A stretch of 64,000 nt of DNA from Neisseriaceae bacterium (GTDB taxonomy: Bacteria > Pseudomonadota > Gammaproteobacteria > Burkholderiales > UBA11063): the NCBI GenBank assembly GCA_003963245.1, contig RXJX01000025.1, forward strand, positions 1 to 64,000, written 5' to 3'. How positions within the stretch are numbered: the stretch's first letter is position 1; every line of letters begins with the position of its first letter. Position numbers and translations under genes: made by a program. Below are positions 8,891 to 17,441 of this stretch, in pieces. The notes below the pieces were generated by a model. That model ran no database searches and was not told where the DNA came from. It was given only the letters and a program-made list of their open reading frames with translations.

Positions 8891-9811
8891 ATGAGCGCTT
8901 TCAATGACATAATGTTCCATGATTTGCAAATTTTCTCTGCAGTTGTGGGAGTTAGGAGCTACAAGAATGCAGCCCAGAAATTAGGAATTGATTTATCAAA
9001 TATCGGACGAAGAATCAAGGCACTGGAAGAACAGCTTGGTTGCCAACTAGTTGTCAGAAATAAACAAAATATCGCAATTACTCCGAATGGAATGCGTTTG
9101 TATCAAGCATTTATAAAACACGATGCTGCGTTTAATGAAATGCTGGATAAATTTCAGAATAATATGGGAAGTGAAGGCGGAGATATTGATATTGCCATCC
9201 CTAGCGGAATTATTGAATACATTCTCGCAAGAAAAATACCTCAATATCTTAAACAAAATCCTAAAATCAACATCAATTTAATAAGTCAGACTAGAGAAAT
9301 GAACTTAGTTGCAGAAAAATATGACTTTGCAATTTTACGTCATATTCCACAACAAAACGCCTTAAAAATAAGAAAAATCTATGAGATAAAAATTCAATTA
9401 TATTGTACCAGAGAATACAAGGAGCGCTATGGAGTACCCGAGAAATTAAATGATCTGGATAAGCATATGCTTTTAGGGCGGATACAGGATGATTTAACTA
9501 AAATCAGATATTATCAGGTTTATGGTGAAAACGAACATAGTGCTGCTCTTCATATAAATAGTCGATTTATGACGAATAATGTAGGATTAGACAAGCAGGC
9601 AGTGATGAGCAACGAAGTAATTGTTGGTGGAAATGATTATTTATATAAAGAAGAACTGGCAACGGGTAAAATTATCAAGGTTTTACCGGAGTATTATTTT
9701 CAGAGTGATTTTCAATCGTTCTATCTGGTGAGTGATGGGAATAAACATCGACGTAAAATTGTTCAAGATTTTATAAATTATATTATTAAAATTTTTGAGG
9801 AGGTTAACTAG
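8891..9811 (+). CDS. LysR-family transcriptional regulator (copy 2)
   Basis: This 306-residue regulator has the same build as its upstream neighbour: a helix-turn-helix at residues 8-68 (FHDLQIFSAVVGVRSYKNAA, then NIGRRIKALEEQL) and a substrate-binding-like effector domain. The two genes are 81 bases apart in tandem and probably arose by duplication. Differences concentrate in the recognition helix (VRRRISALE against IGRRIKALE), so their operators may differ. An AGGA lies before the ATG. The effector is unknown. Confidence 0.88.
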   Translation: MSAFNDIMFHDLQIFSAVVGVRSYKNAAQKLGIDLSNIGRRIKALEEQLGCQLVVRNKQNIAITPNGMRLYQAFIKHDAAFNEMLDKFQNNMGSEGGDIDIAIPSGIIEYILARKIPQYLKQNPKININLISQTREMNLVAEKYDFAILRHIPQQNALKIRKIYEIKIQLYCTREYKERYGVPEKLNDLDKHMLLGRIQDDLTKIRYYQVYGENEHSAALHINSRFMTNNVGLDKQAVMSNEVIVGGNDYLYKEELATGKIIKVLPEYYFQSDFQSFYLVSDGNKHRRKIVQDFINYIIKIFEEVN

Positions 9812-9932
9812 GCTTCTAGTTAAATAAAACAACATAACTAGCCAAGAATCAATTAGCCTCCCAATAGGTTATTAACCCTCTTTTCACCATTAGATCAGAT
9901 CACTATCTATCTAACACTTTCAGAACCATAAT

Positions 9933-9941
9933 TGCTATAAT
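9933..9941 (+). promoter_or_regulatory. extended -10 promoter of msrA
   Basis: TGCTATAAT is a perfect extended -10 element. Transcription would begin near 9948, leaving about 25 bases before the ATG at 9973 but only 10 before the ATG at 9958. That favours the later start for msrA. Confidence 0.5.
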
Positions 9942-9972
9942 ACGCAATTAATTTATCATGGGAATGACTTCT

Positions 9973-10542
9973 ATGCGAAAAATTATAATACCAATTTTAC
10001 TAGCTTGGTGTGCAATTAGCCACGCCAGCACAGAACAGGCAGTTTTTGCTGGTGGATGCTTTTGGTGTATGCAAGCTGATTTTGATAAATTAAAAGGTGT
10101 TGAAAGCACTATCGCAGGCTACGATGGTGGTACAACACCCAATCCTACCTATGAAACTGTTTCCGCTGGCGGTAGCGGCTATTCGGAAGTAGTCAAAGTA
10201 ATTTTTGACAATAAGAAAGTTACTTATTCCCAAGTGGTTAATTATTTCTTGCACCATGTTGATCCAACTAATAATGTTGGACAGTTTTGTGATACAGGCT
10301 CACAATACAAGAGTAAGGTTCTTTATCTAAATGCAACACAGCAACAACAAGCTCTTGAGGAATTTAAAAAAGCGCAGAAAAAAGTTAATCCTTTTTATAC
10401 TGAATTAGTCCCAGCGACTACTTTCTATCCTGCAGAGGATTACCATCAAGAATATTATCGCAAAAATGATTACCGTTACCACTTTTACCGCTGGAATTGC
10501 GGACGTGATGCTAAAGTTAAGGAGGTCTGGGGTGAAAAATAA
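9973..10542 (+). CDS. msrA: peptide methionine sulfoxide reductase MsrA, exported
   Basis: Reduces the S-epimer of methionine sulfoxide in oxidised proteins. The catalytic motif GGCFWC is present (Cys29 counting from 9973), with the substrate-site segment [17 protein letters not shown] and C-terminal YHQEYY. The N-terminus [19 protein letters not shown] is a Sec signal, so the enzyme acts outside the cytoplasm. ATGs at 9958 and 9964 are also in frame; 9973 best fits the signal peptide and the promoter. The stop overlaps the start of msrB by 11 bases, so the pair is translationally coupled. Together they form a periplasmic repair pair like the Neisseria PilB/MsrAB enzyme, but here encoded as separate proteins. 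Confidence 0.93.
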   Translation: MRKIIIPILLAWCAISHASTEQAVFAGGCFWCMQADFDKLKGVESTIAGYDGGTTPNPTYETVSAGGSGYSEVVKVIFDNKKVTYSQVVNYFLHHVDPTNNVGQFCDTGSQYKSKVLYLNATQQQQALEEFKKAQKKVNPFYTELVPATTFYPAEDYHQEYYRKNDYRYHFYRWNCGRDAKVKEVWGEK

Positions 10543-11038
10543 ATATTTGATTATTGGCTTAGCTATTTTATCAGCAAGTGTTTTTGCTGATAATAACTAC
10601 CAAAACTTTAATAAAGCTGCTCGCTTAAAAGAATTAACTCCCGAACAATATCAAGTGACTCAAAAGAGCGCGACTGAGCGAGCATTTCACAATCAATATT
10701 GGGATAATCATGCTGCAGGAATTTATGTTGATGTAGTCTCTGGAGAACCATTATTTAACTCTAAAGATAAATATGACTCAGGAACTGGTTGGCCAAGCTT
10801 TAGCAAACCGATTGATAGCAAATACATCACAACCAAAGTAGACCACGGATTTTTTACTACCCGAACTGAAGTTATGTCTCGCTACGCAAATTCGCATCTT
10901 GGACATGTTTTTGATGATGGACCTGCTCCAACAGGAATGCGCTACTGTATGAATTCTGCTGCAATGCGTTTTATACCAGAGAGTCAAATGAAACAACAAG
11001 GATACGGACAATATTTACCCTTAGTGGCGGCTAAATAG
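10532..11038 (+). CDS. msrB: peptide methionine sulfoxide reductase MsrB, exported
   Basis: Reduces the R-epimer of methionine sulfoxide. The catalytic cysteine is in [11 protein letters not shown], with supporting motifs GTGWPSF and [12 protein letters not shown]. The zinc CxxC pairs found in some MsrB are absent, and the Cys that often sits in SGCGWPSF is Thr. The GTG start at 10532 follows a near-perfect AAGGAGGT at 10519-10526 and gives a Sec signal ([19 protein letters not shown]). The longer frame from 10466 has no such support and lies inside msrA. The start overlaps the msrA stop. Confidence 0.93.
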   Translation: MKNKYLIIGLAILSASVFADNNYQNFNKAARLKELTPEQYQVTQKSATERAFHNQYWDNHAAGIYVDVVSGEPLFNSKDKYDSGTGWPSFSKPIDSKYITTKVDHGFFTTRTEVMSRYANSHLGHVFDDGPAPTGMRYCMNSAAMRFIPESQMKQQGYGQYLPLVAAK

Positions 11039-11063
11039 CACAGAGCAAAGAGAAAGTAGCAAA

Positions 11064-11234
11064 ATGAAATCATTAGACATTATTATCATCACCTTGATAG
11101 GGGTAGGTGCTCTATTTTGGATTGGCAGATTGTTGTTGCGAATCAAAAGAAAAACTGGAGCGTCAATTTGTAATGGTTGTAGTATAGACACGCCAAAAGT
11201 AAAAAAATTTGCTAAACAAGATTGTAATAGCTAA
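11064..11234 (+). CDS. small membrane protein with a cysteine pair (FeoB-associated-like)
   Basis: A 56-residue ORF. It has one N-terminal membrane helix (LDIIIITLIGVGALFWIGRL), a basic stretch (RIKRKTG), then CNGCSIDTPKVKKFAKQDC. Single-span proteins ending in a CxxC-type cluster occur beside feoB and redox genes. Here it sits 25 bases after msrB and nine bases before the next gene, inside a continuous operon, which supports it being real. The cysteines suggest metal or disulfide chemistry at the membrane face. No function can be assigned. Confidence 0.6.
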   Translation: MKSLDIIIITLIGVGALFWIGRLLLRIKRKTGASICNGCSIDTPKVKKFAKQDCNS

Positions 11235-11243
11235 TTTTAGTAA

Positions 11244-12059
11244 ATGAATGTGAGTAATTACCTAGTGCTTCATGAAAGCTTATTTCGGCTAATGATTTTC
11301 ATTATCGTTTTGGCTAGCGTAGCAATCTGGGAGATAATCTCACCACGACGTGAGTTAAAGATTAGTAAACCCTATCGCTGGATAAATAATCTAGGTTTGG
11401 TATTTTTAAACACTGTCTTACTCCGGCTTATTTTTCCAGTGGCTGCAACTGGGGTCGCATGGTGGGCAATCCAACATGATTTCGGTATTATAAACTATTG
11501 GCATTTATCTGGCTGGTGGATGATTGGGTTGTCTATTGTTATTCTTGATTTTGCGATTTATCTACAACACGTCCTATTTCACAAACTACCTTGGCTCTGG
11601 AAGCTGCATCAAGTTCATCATGCGGATTTAGATTACGATGTCACCACCGGAGCACGTTTTCATCCTCTCGAAATTATTCTATCGATGCTAATTAAATTTG
11701 CAGTAGTTATAACTTTAGGTATCCCAGTAATAGCAATAATTATTTTTGAAATTTTATTAAACGCTACCGCAATGTTTAATCACGGCAATATTGAGCTACC
11801 ATACTCGATAGACAAGCTATTACGCTATATTTTAGTAACCCCAGACATGCATCGCGTGCATCATTCGGTAGTAACAAAAGAACTAAACTCCAATTTTGGA
11901 TTTAACATTCCGTGGTGGGATCGACTCTGTGGAACCTATCATGCTCAACCACAAGCTGGACACAAAAATATGGTGATTGGGTTGGATTATTTGCGTGATG
12001 AGCGAGAAGCACAAAATTTAGCTAAAATGCTGTGTTTACCATTTAAACAAGCTAAATAA
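11244..12059 (+). CDS. sterol desaturase/fatty acid hydroxylase family membrane protein
   Basis: An integral membrane di-iron oxygenase of the fatty acid hydroxylase superfamily. At least three hydrophobic helices occupy residues 15-115. The histidine clusters expected to bind two irons are visible: HVLFHKLPWLWKLHQVHH, a GARFHPLE site, the NHGNIE site, and HRVHHS near residue 209. The substrate (a membrane lipid, carotenoid or hopanoid) cannot be read from sequence. It lies between the Cys-rich peptide and a DUF547 gene in a tightly spaced operon. Confidence 0.85.
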   Translation: MNVSNYLVLHESLFRLMIFIIVLASVAIWEIISPRRELKISKPYRWINNLGLVFLNTVLLRLIFPVAATGVAWWAIQHDFGIINYWHLSGWWMIGLSIVILDFAIYLQHVLFHKLPWLWKLHQVHHADLDYDVTTGARFHPLEIILSMLIKFAVVITLGIPVIAIIIFEILLNATAMFNHGNIELPYSIDKLLRYILVTPDMHRVHHSVVTKELNSNFGFNIPWWDRLCGTYHAQPQAGHKNMVIGLDYLRDEREAQNLAKMLCLPFKQAK

Positions 12060-12086
12060 CACAAGTACTTAAATAGAAAGAAAATC

Positions 12087-12902
12087 ATGAGTAAATTCAA
12101 ATTATTGGTTATGATGTGGAGCGTGTTCTTATCAACACTAGCTCTGGCAGCTCCGCAAAAAGATTTATGGCCAATTTGGCAAGTAAATAACTCAAAGTCA
12201 GTGGCTACTATAGACAATAGTAACTATCAAAAATTTCTCACCAAGTATATCACTACTGATTCTAGTGGCGTCAACTTAGTTGCTTACTCTAAGGTGAATA
12301 CTTCAGACCGACAAATGTTGGAAGGATATCTCAGCTATCTCTCTAGTATTAAAATTTCTGAGTACAATCGTAATGAACAATTGGCCTACTGGGCAAATTT
12401 ATATAATGCGCTAACTATTGATACTGTTTTAAAGCATATGCCAGTAGAAAGTATTTTGAAAATAAAACTCGGTGGCGTATTTAGCTCAGGTCCATGGGAT
12501 GCTAAATTAATTAAAGTCGAAAATCAAAAACTTTCTTTAAATGATATTGAACATCGCATAATTCGCCCAATTTGGAATGATTCACGCACACACTATATCT
12601 TAAACTGTGCGTCATTTAGCTGCCCAAACCTGCAAAAAATTCCGTTTAGCGGTGCAACGATAGACAGCTCACTAAATAGTGCCGCGATTGCTTACGTAAA
12701 TAGCCCACGCGGAGTTAGTATTAACAATGGAATATTAACTGTTTCACAGATTTATGAATGGTATGGCGATGATTTTGGCATTAATCAACAACAAATTATT
12801 AGCCAAATAAGTAAATATGCCAATCCCACACTCAAATTGCAATTGACAAAATTCACTCACATCAATAAATATGCTTATAACTGGTCATTAAATGGAAAAT
12901 AA
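12087..12902 (+). CDS. DUF547 family exported protein
   Basis: A 271-residue protein with a Sec signal (MSKFKLLVMMWSVFLSTLALA) and the DUF547 domain. Its marks are LAYWANLYNALTIDTVLKH, then LNDIEHRIIRP, and YILNCASFSCPNL with its conserved Asn, Cys and Ser residues. The conserved Cys-His-Asn content has led to the suggestion of an enzymatic thiol fold, but no activity is established. DUF547 genes are often found near TVP38 and flavin reductase genes, as here. AGAAAG precedes the ATG. Confidence 0.85.
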   Translation: MSKFKLLVMMWSVFLSTLALAAPQKDLWPIWQVNNSKSVATIDNSNYQKFLTKYITTDSSGVNLVAYSKVNTSDRQMLEGYLSYLSSIKISEYNRNEQLAYWANLYNALTIDTVLKHMPVESILKIKLGGVFSSGPWDAKLIKVENQKLSLNDIEHRIIRPIWNDSRTHYILNCASFSCPNLQKIPFSGATIDSSLNSAAIAYVNSPRGVSINNGILTVSQIYEWYGDDFGINQQQIISQISKYANPTLKLQLTKFTHINKYAYNWSLNGK

Positions 12903-12909
12903 CAATTAA

Positions 12910-13617
12910 ATGAAAAACTTAAAACGCTTTATACCATTAAGCATAATTGCTATAATTATCATTACAGCGATTAAATTTAATATTATGCAATATCTTAACT
13001 TTGCAAGCCTACAGCAACACCATACTCAATTAGCGCTATATGTGCAAAATCACTATTTCTTGTCAATTAGCGTTTTTTGTATTTGTTACATAGTGCTTGT
13101 AACTGCGTCAATTCCTGGAGCTAGTATTTTCTCCTTGTTAGCCGGATTTCTATTTGGTAGTATTATTGGTACTTCTCTAGTAGTAACTTCTGCAACCATT
13201 GGTGCGACTCTACTACTAATTGCAGTTAAGCTGGCGTTTGGTGAAAGTGTGGCTGCTAAGATCGGTAGTAAAGTAAAATTTATGGAAACTAATTTTAAAC
13301 AAAATGCTTTTTATTATCTACTAAGTTTAAGGTTTCTCCCGATCATGCCTTTCTGGTTGATAAATCTAGCTGCTGGAATCTTTAATGTCAAATTACGTGA
13401 TTTTATTTTAGCTACTTTTTTGGGGATAATCCCAGGCACTTTTGTTTATGTAAATATTGGCTCTAGCTTAACTAGTATTTTTGCACAAAATTCAAATGAG
13501 TTTAAATTAAGCTCGTTAATTAGCCCTCAAATTTTACTGGCGCTAACTTTACTTGGCGTCATTTCATTTATTCCGGTAATTGCTAAGTCATTAAAAAAAG
13601 GGAAAACCAGTGACTAA
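12910..13617 (+). CDS. TVP38/TMEM64 (DedA-superfamily) membrane protein
   Basis: A 235-residue inner-membrane protein with about six hydrophobic segments. The family signature is visible as IPGASIFSLLAGFLFG, followed by SLRFLPIMPFWLINLAAGI and GIIPGTFVYVNIG. Members of this family act in lipid scrambling or transport and in undecaprenyl-phosphate recycling in related branches; the role of the TVP38 branch is less clear. The stop overlaps the start of the next gene by eight bases, so the two are probably co-translated. Confidence 0.9.
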   Translation: MKNLKRFIPLSIIAIIIITAIKFNIMQYLNFASLQQHHTQLALYVQNHYFLSISVFCICYIVLVTASIPGASIFSLLAGFLFGSIIGTSLVVTSATIGATLLLIAVKLAFGESVAAKIGSKVKFMETNFKQNAFYYLLSLRFLPIMPFWLINLAAGIFNVKLRDFILATFLGIIPGTFVYVNIGSSLTSIFAQNSNEFKLSSLISPQILLALTLLGVISFIPVIAKSLKKGKTSD

Positions 13618-15037
13618 TCATCATTATGATATTTGTATTATCGGTGCTGGCGCTGGTGGTCTAAGTGTGGCTGCTGGTGCCTGTCAATTTGGTATCAAAG
13701 TTGCATTAATTGAGGGACATCAAATGGGTGGTGATTGCCTTAATTATGGCTGCGTCCCCTCTAAAGCCTTACTTGCCAGCGCTAAGCACTATTTTGCAAT
13801 AACTGAGTCGAGCAAATTTGGCTTCCATGCTAGCGCTAAACCTGTAATAATTAGCGAAGTAATGGAATCCGTGCGCCAAGTGATTGCTAATATAGCACCG
13901 CATGATTCGGTGGAGCGTTTTACTGGACTAGGTGCTAGCGTTTATCAAGGTTATGCTAGCTTTATAGACAGTAAGAGCGTCAAAGTTAATGATGATATTA
14001 TTACCGCCAAATATTTTGTCATTGCGACTGGCTCTTCACCAGCAATACCAACAATCCCCGGCTTGGACAAGGTAAGCTATCTAACGAATGAAACCATTTT
14101 TAACTTGACTGAAACCCCAGAGCATTTATTGGTAATTGGTGGTGGTCCAATTGGCTGTGAATTAGCTCAAGCCTTTTTAATGCTCGGTATCAAGGTAACA
14201 CTGCTTAATTTAGGTAAAATCTTACCGCACGACGAAGCTGATTTAGTCGCTGAGTTACGCCAAAACATGCTTAACCAAGGGCTAAACCTTCTGGAAGATA
14301 TTAAAATACTCCGAGTTGGCTATGATAAGGCTCAACAAATTGAAATAGTGATAGAAGTAAATGGCAGAGAACAAATTATTAATGGTTCGCATCTCTTGCT
14401 TGCTACTGGGCGTAAAGCTAATTTAGATAAACTAAATCTAGCTGCCGCAAATATCGAACATACACCACGCAAAATTACCGTCGATCAAAGATTAAGAACC
14501 TCAAATAAGAAAATTTTTGCCATTGGCGATGTAGCTGGAGATTATCAATTTACCCATATAGCGGGCTACCATGCAGGAATTGTGATTCGCAATATCATTT
14601 TTCGACAACGAGCAAAAGTAAATTATCAGGCAGTACCATGGGTAACATATACTTATCCCGAGTTAGCTCATGTCGGATTACTTGAGCGCGAAGCCCAAAC
14701 TCAACATCCTAATGACACACTAGTTAGTCAATTTGAATATAAAAGAAATGACCGCGCTCAGGCTGAACGTGAGCTCTTAGGGAAAATTAAACTAATTACC
14801 ACTAAAAAAGGTAAAGTATTGGGTGTGTCAATTTTGGGATTGAATTCTGGCGAATTGCTTGCTCCATGGATAGATTTAATTAATCGCGGTGAGAGCATCA
14901 AAGCATTAATCAAAAACATCATCCCCTACCCAACTCTGAACGACCTAAATAAACAAGTTATTGGCGAATATTATAAACCGCTACTTTTCTCGACAAAAGT
15001 AAAATTTATTGTTAAAATTCTCAAGTTTTTCTGGTAA
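13610..15037 (+). CDS. FAD-dependent pyridine nucleotide-disulfide oxidoreductase (MerA-like)
   Basis: A class I flavin disulfide reductase of 475 residues. The FAD-binding GAGAGG (residues 12-17), the redox pair Cys43/Cys48 in GGDCLNYGCVPSK, the NAD(P)-binding GGGPIGCE, and the second FAD motif AIGDVAGDYQ are present in order. The C-terminal dimer domain has YPTLNDL where lipoamide and glutathione reductases have the base His in HPT. Mercuric reductase also lacks this His, but MerA's C-terminal Cys pair and N-terminal metal domain are absent here, so mercury reduction is unlikely. It shares an operon with TVP38, DUF547 and a CDP-alcohol transferase. I infer a membrane-lipid or quinone-linked reductase role. 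Confidence 0.85.
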   Translation: MTNHHYDICIIGAGAGGLSVAAGACQFGIKVALIEGHQMGGDCLNYGCVPSKALLASAKHYFAITESSKFGFHASAKPVIISEVMESVRQVIANIAPHDSVERFTGLGASVYQGYASFIDSKSVKVNDDIITAKYFVIATGSSPAIPTIPGLDKVSYLTNETIFNLTETPEHLLVIGGGPIGCELAQAFLMLGIKVTLLNLGKILPHDEADLVAELRQNMLNQGLNLLEDIKILRVGYDKAQQIEIVIEVNGREQIINGSHLLLATGRKANLDKLNLAAANIEHTPRKITVDQRLRTSNKKIFAIGDVAGDYQFTHIAGYHAGIVIRNIIFRQRAKVNYQAVPWVTYTYPELAHVGLLEREAQTQHPNDTLVSQFEYKRNDRAQAERELLGKIKLITTKKGKVLGVSILGLNSGELLAPWIDLINRGESIKALIKNIIPYPTLNDLNKQVIGEYYKPLLFSTKVKFIVKILKFFW

Positions 15038-15045
15038 GTAAATCT

Positions 15046-15645
15046 ATGCTCGAACAAAAATTTCGTCACCATTACCAAAAGATATTTATTACCCCGATAC
15101 TAAAAATGGGTTGTAAATTTTCTCCAACTGCAATTACGGTGCTATCTGGTATAGTTGGTCTATTGGTTATTCCAGCGGTATATTTTCATTATCCGTGGCT
15201 GGCAATATTTATACTGGCTTTATCAGGTTATCTGGATACCTTGGATGGGTCTGTCGCACGAGCTTGTGATAACTCAAGCCAATTAGGTGGCGCTTTAGAT
15301 ATCGTAATGGATCGAATCGTCGAAAGTGCGGTAATTTTTGCACTTTATCTGGTTGATCCAAGCCGTGGAATTGCTTGTTTTTTGATGCTATTTGCTAATC
15401 TAATCTGCATCACCAGTTTTCTCGTCGTTGGGATCTTCGTCGAACAAAATAGTAACAAGAGCTTTTTTTATCATAATGGTCTGATTGAACGAGCCGAAGC
15501 GTTTATTTTTTATGCTTTGATGATTATACTTCCTGGTTTATTTATTCCATTAGCCTATGCTTATATTATTTTAGTTTTATTAAGTGCCTTTTTACACCTG
15601 CGCTTTTTTCATTTTTGGCAGAAGGATAATGCTAAATGGGAGTAA
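15046..15645 (+). CDS. CDP-alcohol phosphatidyltransferase family protein
   Basis: An integral membrane enzyme that transfers a phosphatidyl group from CDP-diacylglycerol to an alcohol, or a related reaction. The full catalytic signature is visible: DTLDGSVAR, then an eight-residue spacer, G, and DIVMD, matching DxxDGxxAR...GxxxDxxxD. About six hydrophobic helices follow the usual pattern. At 199 residues it is short, like archaetidyl/phosphatidylglycerophosphate synthase types, but the acceptor alcohol cannot be decided. It overlaps the next gene by ten bases. Confidence 0.88.
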   Translation: MLEQKFRHHYQKIFITPILKMGCKFSPTAITVLSGIVGLLVIPAVYFHYPWLAIFILALSGYLDTLDGSVARACDNSSQLGGALDIVMDRIVESAVIFALYLVDPSRGIACFLMLFANLICITSFLVVGIFVEQNSNKSFFYHNGLIERAEAFIFYALMIILPGLFIPLAYAYIILVLLSAFLHLRFFHFWQKDNAKWE

Positions 15646-16976
15646 TTTCAGCCTCACTCTGCTTTTTATTGATTGCTTACTATAGCTTTAGAAACTCAAA
15701 TCGAGTAAAGTCACAAGATGAATATTTGTTAGCTGGGCGACATACTAGGCTCTTGCCTTTGGTTGCAACACTGGTAATGACTGAATTTAATACCGGAACT
15801 TTGATTTCTTTCTCATCTTTGGGATACTTAGCTGGCTACTGGGCATTAGCAATGCCATTTATCTTTCTAATTGGACTACTTTTTTATACTTTAACCGTAG
15901 CTAAGAAATGGAAACAATTCAATGGAGTATCCGTAGCACATTTTTTTGCCACTCGTTATGGACGAAAATTAGAATTATTAGTCGCAGGAGTACTATTTCT
16001 AGCTATGCTTGGCTTTAGTGCTGCTTATATCAAATCACTAACTTTGCTCATGCTACCGCTAATCCCAGTTAAGTCTTTAATCCTAAGTGCCGTGCTAGTA
16101 ATAATCATTTTATTATTAACCCTACGTGGAGGATTAAGTTCTATCATTGCATTAGATGTCTTGTCTTTTATTTTTGTTCTAATTTTCTTTCCGCTTTTAG
16201 TCTATTTTAGCTATCATCTTCCACAGAGCAATCAAATTCCAGCATTTAATTTAGCGCAAATGCAAACATTACTGCCACCCAAATTTATTATTTCATTAAC
16301 AATTCTTACCATGTTTAGCTATATTATTGCCCCATGGTACGGACAAAAAATCGTTGCTGCCAAGACTCAACAAACCGCCTATTTAGCAGCAGCAATTGCC
16401 GCGGTAATAATATTCTTACTTTATGGCTTGGGTATTTTGGCAACAGCTATTTTGCGTAGTAAGGGCGTACAATTAACAGATATTCAATTGGGCTTACCGT
16501 ATTTGATTCATAATGCACTACCAAATGCCCTACAGGGGGTAGCATATGTTGTGCTATTTTTTGTTGCGGCAAGTACTTTAGCTGGAGTGTGGAATGCGAT
16601 GGTGACATTGGTAGTGGGTAGTATTTTTAAGTCAAACTCAAGTAAGGTTAATACCAATATTTTTTGGGTGCTAATCTGTGCAATCGCTGCATACATTATT
16701 GCAAATACCTTGATTGATAATATTTTAAGTAAGATGATTTTGTTTAATATTCCTATCGTCGCTTTTTGTTTTGCACTACTTGCTGGGTTTTACTGGTCAA
16801 AAGCAAACATTCAAGGCGCTTATGTTAGTATTCTAGCCGGAATAGCTTGGGGAGTATTTTGTTATTTTTATTTTGGTGAAGCAGGTAATTACACTTGGTA
16901 TTGGGCTATTTACGGTATCCCACTAATCTTTATCAGTGGAATAAGCGCATCACTTTTTTATGCTAAAAAATCTTAG
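15636..16976 (+). CDS. sodium:solute symporter (SSS) family protein
   Basis: A 446-residue transporter with 11-13 hydrophobic helices. The N-terminus has the SSS pattern: DEYLLAGRHTRLLPLVATLV, then MTEFNTGTLISFSSLGYLAG and a GVSVAHFFATRYG segment. A GLSSIIALDVLSF segment marks the middle helices. The solute is unknown; the family covers sugars, proline, pantothenate, carboxylates and others. Overlap with the phosphatidyltransferase gene suggests a shared pathway, perhaps import of a head-group alcohol. That last point is inference. Confidence 0.82.
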   Translation: MGVISASLCFLLIAYYSFRNSNRVKSQDEYLLAGRHTRLLPLVATLVMTEFNTGTLISFSSLGYLAGYWALAMPFIFLIGLLFYTLTVAKKWKQFNGVSVAHFFATRYGRKLELLVAGVLFLAMLGFSAAYIKSLTLLMLPLIPVKSLILSAVLVIIILLLTLRGGLSSIIALDVLSFIFVLIFFPLLVYFSYHLPQSNQIPAFNLAQMQTLLPPKFIISLTILTMFSYIIAPWYGQKIVAAKTQQTAYLAAAIAAVIIFLLYGLGILATAILRSKGVQLTDIQLGLPYLIHNALPNALQGVAYVVLFFVAASTLAGVWNAMVTLVVGSIFKSNSSKVNTNIFWVLICAIAAYIIANTLIDNILSKMILFNIPIVAFCFALLAGFYWSKANIQGAYVSILAGIAWGVFCYFYFGEAGNYTWYWAIYGIPLIFISGISASLFYAKKS

Positions 16977-17009
16977 TTGTTTAATCATTCTCTTTAAGAA
17001 AGAATATTT

Positions 17010-17435
17010 ATGAATAAAAAAATTATCTTTATTGGCTTTATCGCAGGATTTATCTCCACAATAGTTTTTCATCAGGGTATTTTGGAGATTTTATTTCAGT
17101 TCGGAATTATTCCTAAAGCACCATATGCAATGACTCCAACCAAACCTTTTGCAATTCCAGCCTTTATTTCACTAGCATTCTGGGGTGGAATATGGGGGAT
17201 TATCCCCGCGGTGATTTTTAAACATAATTCGGTTAAGTTTGCTTATTGGCTAAAACTATTCATTTTTGGCGGAATTTTTCCTCCGCTATGCGCCGCATTG
17301 ATTGTTTTTCCACTAAAAGGAATTGCAATGAATTATACCCCGCCAACTATATTTCTCATGTTTATGATTAATGCAATCTGGGGTGTTGGCACAGGAGTTG
17401 TAATTCAAATTTGTCGAAAATTTTCCCGAATTTAA
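17010..17435 (+). CDS. hypothetical four-helix membrane protein
   Basis: A 141-residue protein with four hydrophobic segments (about residues 4-30, 48-68, 80-100 and 110-132). It has no cysteine cluster and no recognised motif beyond Gly/Pro-rich helices (FWGGIWGIIPAVIF, GGIFPPLC). It starts 33 bases after the symporter and appears to be the last gene of the run. I do not recognise the family with certainty. Confidence 0.65.
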   Translation: MNKKIIFIGFIAGFISTIVFHQGILEILFQFGIIPKAPYAMTPTKPFAIPAFISLAFWGGIWGIIPAVIFKHNSVKFAYWLKLFIFGGIFPPLCAALIVFPLKGIAMNYTPPTIFLMFMINAIWGVGTGVVIQICRKFSRI

Positions 17436-17441
17436 TAGCGA

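Noticed and set aside
13610-15037. Mercury resistance gene merA
   Set aside because: The mercury-binding C-terminal Cys pair and the N-terminal metal domain are absent and no mer genes are adjacent.
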